Position numbers and translations under genes: made by a program
Notes under the pieces: generated by a model
What the model was told of the DNA's origin: nothing
The model's database searches: none
Seen by the model: only the letters and a program-made list of their open reading frames with translations
NCBI GenBank assembly: GCA_964525555.1
Contig: CAZGHN010000026.1
Span: 1 to 18,896 of the forward strand
Direction of reading: 5' to 3'
Source of the DNA: JAFGHJ01 sp964525555
GTDB lineage: Bacteria > Hydrothermota > UBA3072
DNA: 18,896 nucleotides
Part shown: piece by piece, positions 14,501 to 18,896 of the stretch
Layout: each line of letters opens with the position of its first letter
How positions within the stretch are numbered: the first letter of the stretch is position 1

Positions 14501-17268
14501 AGGATATAATAAAGGAGTATTTTTACGATGATAATGGGAATATGATTAGGGAGACAGTTCCAAGATTTGAAAATGCGGTAGAACCTCATTATGCAGTGGA
14601 AAAAGAATTCGATTATCTTGGTAATGTTATAGAAATAGAATATCCTTCGTATCCGTATTCCGAAGATGAATATGTTGAATATTTTTATGAGGGAGACATA
14701 ACAGAAATAATAGATGAAGAAGGATATGAAACAACTTTAAAGTATGATGCATCTGGCAATTTGGATACGGTTATAGATGCTCGTGGAAATTATACGTATT
14801 ATTATTATGATGTTAATGGTAATCTCAATACAATCATCGATGCCGAAGGAAAGGAAACCACATTTAAATATGACTTTTTAGGTAATTTAGTAAAAAGGAA
14901 AGGCCCGGATAGAGGTGTCGATACATTCGCTTATGATGCAAACGGAAATACTATATATCATATGAATAATTCGGGAGATGAAATCGAATTCGAATATGAT
15001 ATACTCGACAGAATAGAAAATAAACTGGTAAACAGTCAGGTAAAAGAGTCGTACTATTATGATGGTTACGATAATATTGGAGGAGATAATTACGAAAACG
15101 ACATTCCTTCTGGTTTAAATTATCCCGTAGGAAGGCTTACGGGTTTTCAGAATGCGGATATGCGTGAAGTTTACTTCTACGATAAATTCGGAAATATAGG
15201 TGAGAAATTGATAATCCCGTTAACTGGGAGTGTAGATGAACAGACGATTAAATACTCATACGACCTAAAAGGAAGATTAACCAGACTGGATTATCCTGGT
15301 TATAAAGTTGAATATGATTATGACAACTTTGATAATATTTCCTTGGTAGAGATTAATGATGATAAAACGGTAAATCTTTCATCCACAGCGACGGGACTCT
15401 TAAGCGGCGTTTATTTCCCCGGAGGGGTTACAGATACATTTCAATATGAACCTAGGAGTTGGATGGACAGTATGAAAATTAGTAAGGGTTCTAATCTATA
15501 TTGGAGAGATTTCAAATATAACAAACGAGGAGAACTTACAGGTGAATGGTATGCGCCTAATAATGCTTCTATAGAGGCGGATTACACATATGATGAGCTT
15601 GGGCGACTTACAAACGAAGATAGGGAAGGCACTGAGAACGACCACAGTTTCACTTATGATGCGGTTGGAAATAGAGATGTTGTTGATGGTACTATTGAAT
15701 ATGAGTACGAAACAGGAACTAACAAGTTGATAGATATAGATAATGGTTCGTATACTTACACTTATAACGATATAGGATGTATAAGCTCGAAAAACAATGT
15801 AGTAGATGGTTTGACAAACTTTTATTATGATTCTGAAGGCAGACTTACACTTGTGGAATTTCCCGACGAAGAAGATGGTTACATGTACTATTACAAAGGG
15901 AGTCAGAGAATAAGAGAGGAGAAGATAACGGATATTGTTCATACACAAACACAGACACTAACAAGTTTATTATATTCCTGTAAATTAAGATGGGATGGTA
16001 TTTCCGAAGCACTACTCGAAATGATTTTCCTGGATGAAAACAATAATGAAATCGATACCTTAACACTATATAGCATAAACAATTTCGGGGCTGAAAGAAT
16101 TTCCGGAGAAGTTACAAATTTTCCTTTAGGGACGGTTAATGCAAAGTTAAGAGCAAGAAGATGGCCGGGGCATGGGGCTGGTGACTTATGGGTGGACAGC
16201 ATGAGTATAGATGCATTATGGGATGTTGCGGATCCAATAAGCAGCTGGACTGTTGTTGATGGGGAGGAGCGTAACTATTTCTACGATGATGCCGGAAATC
16301 TTATAATGGTTGATGATGATAATGAAACTACTCCCCCAATAAGGTATATTTACGCCGGTAATCGTCTCCTTGCGAAAGAAGAAGATGGAGACCTCCATTT
16401 CTACCATCTTGATAGAATCGGTTCACCTATTATGATTACGGATGAGGGTGGAAATGTGGTAAGAGAAAAGAAATACGAAGCATTTGGAAATTTAATCTGG
16501 GCTGAAGGGGATTATGAAGACAACCGTGAATTCACAGGTAAAGAGAAAGATCCTACAGGATTACATTATTTCTTAGCCAGGTATTATTCCGGAGATATCG
16601 GAAGATTTCTGCGACCGGATCCTATAGTGCTGCATGATTTAACGAATCCGCAGACTTTGAATCCATATGTTTATTGTGCAAATAATCCGTTAAGATATTT
16701 AGATCCAGATGGGTTGGATATGGTAGGGATAGGAGAAGACCGCCAACAGGATCTTGACGATTTAAGCTTGGTCGCTGGAGAAGATGCGGACAGATTGAGT
16801 TTTGATAAGGATGATAAATTAGTTATAAATAAAGAAGGTTATAAGGGTGGAAATAAGGGATTGGATTTCTTGATAAAGATAGTTGAAAGCAAAAAGATAT
16901 ATGGTTATGGCGCTGATAAGACTAACATAATAAATAAGAAAAATATAGACCTCAAAGGAAGAATCGTAAAAGGAGCTATCAAAAGTCTTTCAACAACTCA
17001 TAGATATAAAGGAATGGGAATACTAGAAAGAACAATGCCGCATGAAAACCCTCCAAAAGGGTTTGATGGTATCGTTAAAATATCAGTTCAAGCAGGATTT
17101 GAAACAGCTAAAGGTGTTCCAGTCGACAGATGGCAAGTTATAGGGCACGAAATCGTTGAAAATTATTATAGAACGGATGGAGGAATGAATTATTTTGACG
17201 CCCATGATGCTGCAAATAAATATTATTATGGGGATGATGTGAATGCGGTTCCATTAAAATCGAAATAA
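11530..17268 (+). CDS. RHS/YD-repeat protein with C-terminal putative zincin-like tip
   Basis: A 1912-residue RHS-family protein. It starts with a signal-peptide-like segment (LLMIIFLISSSGILEA) after an AGGAGG ribosome binding site (11518-11523). A CxxC (35-38) and a typical RHS N-terminal region follow, with SGKVNLKIKLLSLPMRGG and GLGWNIMPGEVSL. From about residue 840 to 1465 there are many YD repeats, such as YKYDACGNLRKVTD, FDYDIYGRLTEY and FEYDILDRIENK, which build the beta-cage shell. A segment of about 90 residues (1471-1560) interrupts the repeats and resembles a carbohydrate-binding beta-sandwich. The RHS-associated core (REFTGKEKDPTGLHYFLARYY, then IGRFLRPDP, NPYVYCANNPLRYLDPDGL) ends at 1729. 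The last 183 residues are a variable tip. RHS proteins encapsulate toxin tips that are released after self-cleavage near the DPxG motif. I see no PAAR, VgrG or Tc-type partner gene here, so delivery is unknown. Confidence 0.93.
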   Translation: MSLLMIIFLISSSGILEAKSPYGTRIPEAKAPGGCAHCDSMKVVTTSEPLSGGEVYSYSFGTDDYSVGFNKTSISTNTIEENINIASGKVNLKIKLLSLPMRGGKDYDLYITYRGSPLSLLEASYTDFLLPYQGYGSFGCAFDPEGYMLENLWEDDFTVSSDMGNCGLGWNIMPGEVSLTPNDLMTKIPCCGAHYETRGFINLNDAGNASVYKYMSGGPTPWIVEEKLDWTMDDDIEPFGVELCTPGYTYIFGDQPGTDPGEYESYTEYPISDPEADQFALDKRTIYLLSQMVDNNGNYINFEWSGDAEDDENTLSTPSENYSFGGCLNYPPPAARVPKKICAPTDTCYFYRRTIEPDTNERIRLSNEAGGNDPFYCLWNFYVIDSIVNIVNGERFKIKFHYHQEWLENTMEFWYGRQFLFLDSIEFLRDGQRIKPPYRFSYAVNKDDAPELLPGELSGFQIPDGAQYEYEYKTMEYLKEDDDDGDGEHEWNEHHHLTQYRAIDKKTVTLPETGSQSVYTYTYEGEPELKDASVGPKCPKRGVPYVPPPFYEGLFAQAYTYYPIYKKCEVKYPPGTAEIPEHAKTDYFFVDSVYIANHLRAIDRTDECCEMIDWLCGPDWPQLIKPDELEGFYGKPYKIIEYDARYGDDFRKEITLYFWGLGNAVTPSRIEEGKILHPVLRYKLFQNLYGNTPSEPMPTTIMKAYEYKKYDKYGNKMEYEFLGDVIYDPDEVYDEDVYINPGSSDPQHWRNKNLPDLEEITTEDNWKVETVYLYQDQPSYYDNSNFCHLPFWTEKYKHPYTSSDLVSKTQLLYDMYSIDGMPSGSSHMCYYTASDDIRGNVSRKIEYINDIGTRTEKYKYDACGNLRKVTDYMNNEYKYTYVYFAVFPNTKEYPDGSIEDFDFDKKGRLVKVTDKNGIVSKFDYDIYGRLTEYRKGIPGDLYRLGLYEYYDFERWVRACSYYSLSNADVTFYYYDELGRLEESKRSSMISEDIIKEYFYDDNGNMIRETVPRFENAVEPHYAVEKEFDYLGNVIEIEYPSYPYSEDEYVEYFYEGDITEIIDEEGYETTLKYDASGNLDTVIDARGNYTYYYYDVNGNLNTIIDAEGKETTFKYDFLGNLVKRKGPDRGVDTFAYDANGNTIYHMNNSGDEIEFEYDILDRIENKLVNSQVKESYYYDGYDNIGGDNYENDIPSGLNYPVGRLTGFQNADMREVYFYDKFGNIGEKLIIPLTGSVDEQTIKYSYDLKGRLTRLDYPGYKVEYDYDNFDNISLVEINDDKTVNLSSTATGLLSGVYFPGGVTDTFQYEPRSWMDSMKISKGSNLYWRDFKYNKRGELTGEWYAPNNASIEADYTYDELGRLTNEDREGTENDHSFTYDAVGNRDVVDGTIEYEYETGTNKLIDIDNGSYTYTYNDIGCISSKNNVVDGLTNFYYDSEGRLTLVEFPDEEDGYMYYYKGSQRIREEKITDIVHTQTQTLTSLLYSCKLRWDGISEALLEMIFLDENNNEIDTLTLYSINNFGAERISGEVTNFPLGTVNAKLRARRWPGHGAGDLWVDSMSIDALWDVADPISSWTVVDGEERNYFYDDAGNLIMVDDDNETTPPIRYIYAGNRLLAKEEDGDLHFYHLDRIGSPIMITDEGGNVVREKKYEAFGNLIWAEGDYEDNREFTGKEKDPTGLHYFLARYYSGDIGRFLRPDPIVLHDLTNPQTLNPYVYCANNPLRYLDPDGLDMVGIGEDRQQDLDDLSLVAGEDADRLSFDKDDKLVINKEGYKGGNKGLDFLIKIVESKKIYGYGADKTNIINKKNIDLKGRIVKGAIKSLSTTHRYKGMGILERTMPHENPPKGFDGIVKISVQAGFETAKGVPVDRWQVIGHEIVENYYRTDGGMNYFDAHDAANKYYYGDDVNAVPLKSK
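16717..17265 (+). other. RHS C-terminal tip: putative zincin-like metallopeptidase domain
   Basis: Residues 1730-1912 after the DPDGL motif. The key motif is H1873-E1874-I-V-E1877 followed by Y1888 and H1892 (GHEIVENYYR then YFDAHDAANK). HExxE with a second histidine 19 residues after the first fits a small zinc peptidase. From memory, HELxEAY...Y--AH tips occur in other RHS proteins with the same spacing, although the glutamate usually found about seven residues after the second histidine is a tyrosine here. The first part (DDLSLVAGEDADRLSFD...NKGLDFLIKIVESKKIYGY) resembles the N-terminal half of the same tip family. Activity and target are inferred, not shown. Confidence 0.6.
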
Positions 17269-17283
17269 AAATAAAGGAGATCG

Positions 17284-17943
17284 TTGGTTATGCGGCTTTT
17301 AACTTTTTTAGGTATATTATTAATTACTTGTACATCAAGTCTTTCTGGTCAAATTAATAGAGTTATCCAATGCGATGTTGAAGGCATAACATTTAAAGCC
17401 GAAATGTTGGACTATAGTCATGCTATTTCGAGAGACACTTCGCTTTATTATCATATTGGCGACACTATAAAAGTAAAATACACTGTCACGAACAACAATG
17501 ATAAATCTATTTATATATTCGATCCTATGCAACTATATTGGGATAGTTCGAGAGAACCAGACTGGGATTCTTGTTTTTGTAGGTACATATATGAACATCT
17601 AGGAGGTTCTTGGTTCTTCAACCCTGGTTATAATCCCGGTTTGATGCTTATTAAATTAGAATCCTCAAGAAAATATCAATATACTTTCGAATTTATATTG
17701 CTAGGAGATAAATATCTAGATCATTGTAAGCTTGGCATTAACAAATCAAGAGATTGGCAGAATACAAAAACAAATTTAATACTTTTTGATATTGGATATG
17801 TTTTTGAATCAGATTCGATTAAATTTACGAAGGAAGATGCGGAAGGCTATATAAATTTTACAGATCTTAGAAAGGGCGTTTACTTTGATGCCCACTTGCG
17901 GAGATTTTATTTGGGCCCGCTTATGTTCAGCATCAGGAAGTAA
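17284..17943 (+). CDS. Small secreted protein, candidate immunity factor for the RHS tip
   Basis: Not recognised as a named family. The N-terminus is a signal peptide (LLTFLGILLITCTSSLSG). Cleavage after SLSG is likely; the ITC could be read as a lipobox, but threonine before the cysteine is poor. The mature part is predicted mostly beta, and YHIGDTIKVKYTVTNNNDKSIYIF (about residues 56-79) resembles the first strands of an Ig-like fold of the BsuPI protease-inhibitor type. The start could be TTG 17284 (219 residues) or ATG 17290 (217 residues). AAGGAGA at 17274-17280 lies 4 and 10 bases upstream, measured from its GGAG core. It begins 15 bases after the RHS stop, the usual place for an immunity gene, and its export would fit protection in the periplasm. 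The immunity role is inference from position. Confidence 0.6.
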   Translation: MVMRLLTFLGILLITCTSSLSGQINRVIQCDVEGITFKAEMLDYSHAISRDTSLYYHIGDTIKVKYTVTNNNDKSIYIFDPMQLYWDSSREPDWDSCFCRYIYEHLGGSWFFNPGYNPGLMLIKLESSRKYQYTFEFILLGDKYLDHCKLGINKSRDWQNTKTNLILFDIGYVFESDSIKFTKEDAEGYINFTDLRKGVYFDAHLRRFYLGPLMFSIRK

Positions 17944-17989
17944 AAGTATCAACGGGTTCACCTATAAAAAATTGCATCGTTAGTTTAAC

Positions 17990-18028
17990 TAACAGTTTCG
18001 AATTACGAGTTTTGCGTTTCAGGTCTGT
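17990..18028 (+). repeat. Degenerate heptamer tract (GTTTCGA-type)
   Basis: Reads with a 7-nt step as GTTTCGA, ATTACGA, GTTTTGC, GTTTCAG from 17995 to 18022, with weaker continuation on each side. The units resemble the GAGTTTC tract at 18196. Confidence 0.5.
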
Positions 18029-18099
18029 TCAAAATTAGTAGAACAGTAAGTTGTCGGGCGAGGATTAAGAATTAGATGAGAAGCTTCGAAGAAAAGCAA

Positions 18100-18190
18100 G
18101 GATTAAAAAAAACTTACCACTTAATCCCTAATCCCTGAATTCATAATTTGCACTTCTTCAAATCCAAATGTTTTCTGTGCTCTCTGTGTG
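18100..18190 (+). repeat. Dispersed intergenic repeat, copy B
   Basis: Direct-orientation partner of the repeat at 9877-9970, aligned without gaps over 18112-18190. Seven mismatches by hand: three just after the shared CCCTGAATT, two around AATCCAAAT, and two in the CTCTGTG words. The alignment ends at CTCTGTGTG, after which each copy continues into a different heptamer tract. Confidence 0.9.
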
Positions 18191-18195
18191 AGTTA

Positions 18196-18230
18196 GAGTT
18201 TAGGGTTTCGTGTTTAGAGTTTCGAGTTTA
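18196..18230 (+). repeat. Heptamer tract GAGTTTA/C, five exact-phase units
   Basis: Reads as GAGTTTA, GGGTTTC, GTGTTTA, GAGTTTC, GAGTTTA with no gaps. This is the clearest of the 7-nt-periodic tracts. Confidence 0.85.
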
Positions 18231-18240
18231 AAAAAACAAA

Positions 18241-18270
18241 AAAATCAGTGTTTATCCGTGTGAATCCGTG
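18241..18270 (+). repeat. 10-nt-periodic tract (ATCCGTG words)
   Basis: Reads as AAAATCAGTG, TTTATCCGTG, TGAATCCGTG, three in-phase 10-nt units sharing ATCMGTG. It is followed by GCTAATTATT and a T-run. Confidence 0.75.
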
Positions 18271-18308
18271 GCTAATTATTTTTTTTAATGTTTTAGTGTC
18301 TTTGCGAC

Positions 18309-18341
18309 TAAAAATAAAAAGACTACAAATTCCTTTGTAGT
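18309..18341 (-). terminator. Intrinsic terminator of the 16S rRNA transcript
   Basis: On the minus strand ACTACAAA (18341-18334) pairs perfectly with TTTGTAGT (18329-18322) across a GGAA tetraloop, then runs into CTTTTTATTTTT. The T-run follows the hairpin only when read on the minus strand, so it belongs to the 16S gene. It lies about 95 bases past the 16S 3' end. Confidence 0.88.
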
Positions 18342-18435
18342 TTAATTCTCATCTTATAAAATATTGATTGATAATTGGATAGTTGTCTGGATTTATATGT
18401 ACACTTTAAATTTCTAATGGAGTTTTACTCCGTAG

Positions 18436-18896
<461 letters not shown>

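Larger units (their letters stand above)
17944..18435. other. Repeat-rich 492-bp convergent spacer
   Basis: No supported gene. It lies between the + strand operon and the minus-strand 16S rRNA. It holds a GTTAGTTTAACTAAC palindrome (17979-17993), a degenerate heptamer tract (17990-18028), copy B of the dispersed repeat (18100-18190), a five-unit heptamer tract (18196-18230), a 10-nt-periodic tract (18241-18270), the 16S terminator (18309-18341), and a small GGAGT/ACTCC hairpin (18419-18431) right next to the 16S 3' end. I found no tRNA or 23S sequence. Confidence 0.8.

Noticed and set aside
15496..15948. A 150-codon minus-strand frame inside the RHS gene
   Set aside because: It is a shadow of the low-complexity YD-repeat coding sequence; its composition (Ile, Ser, Tyr rich) reflects the opposite strand.
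17979..17993. GTTAGTTTAACTAAC palindrome as terminator of the RHS operon
   Set aside because: No T-run follows on either strand and the stem is AT-rich; it is more simply part of the heptamer-periodic sequence around it.

Overview
The window looks like chromosome of an AT-rich, Gram-negative-type bacterium of the FCB (Fibrobacteres-Chlorobi-Bacteroidetes) neighbourhood, possibly one of its uncultured candidate phyla (WOR-3-like is my guess; I cannot name it from sequence alone). The reasons are a DUF2723/TMEM260-type membrane protein, a DUF4837-type lipoprotein, a secreted protein with a type IX secretion (T9SS) C-terminal sorting tail, and a tail-fibre-like protein with VGIGT repeats. Every protein gene is on the + strand. 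The only minus-strand gene is a 16S rRNA cut by the right edge.

Region 1 (1-7087) is a tightly packed, mostly overlapping housekeeping operon: 3' part of a DUF2723 membrane protein, DUF4837 lipoprotein, MoxR AAA+ ATPase, CCA-adding-type tRNA nucleotidyltransferase, peptide chain release factor 2 (prfB), and a GalE-like NAD-dependent epimerase. prfB is split by an in-frame TGA. Full-length RF2 needs a +1 programmed frameshift at a site with the usual SD-like element and spacing, but with an unusual ATT slip codon. A weak terminator candidate follows.

Region 2 (7165-9763) is a single-gene unit: a near-consensus sigma70-type promoter, an 815-residue secreted protein (beta-propeller, two GATase-like domains, T9SS tail), and a clear hairpin terminator.

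Region 3 (9764-18308) is accessory in character. A repeat-rich spacer leads to a second promoter that shares spacer sequence with the first. It is followed by a three-gene operon: tail-fibre-like secreted coiled-coil protein, a 1912-residue RHS/YD-repeat protein ending in a putative zincin-like tip (HExxE...H), and a small secreted protein in the position of a cognate immunity factor. The module is bracketed by two direct copies (about 91% identical over 79 bp) of a dispersed intergenic repeat. Both flanking spacers also contain several short tandem tracts built on a 7-nt period and others on a 9-10-nt period.

Region 4 (18309-18896) is the 3' 461 nt of a 16S rRNA gene on the minus strand, followed about 95 nt downstream by a good intrinsic terminator. 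There is no 23S or tRNA between them, so this 16S appears to be unlinked from 23S.
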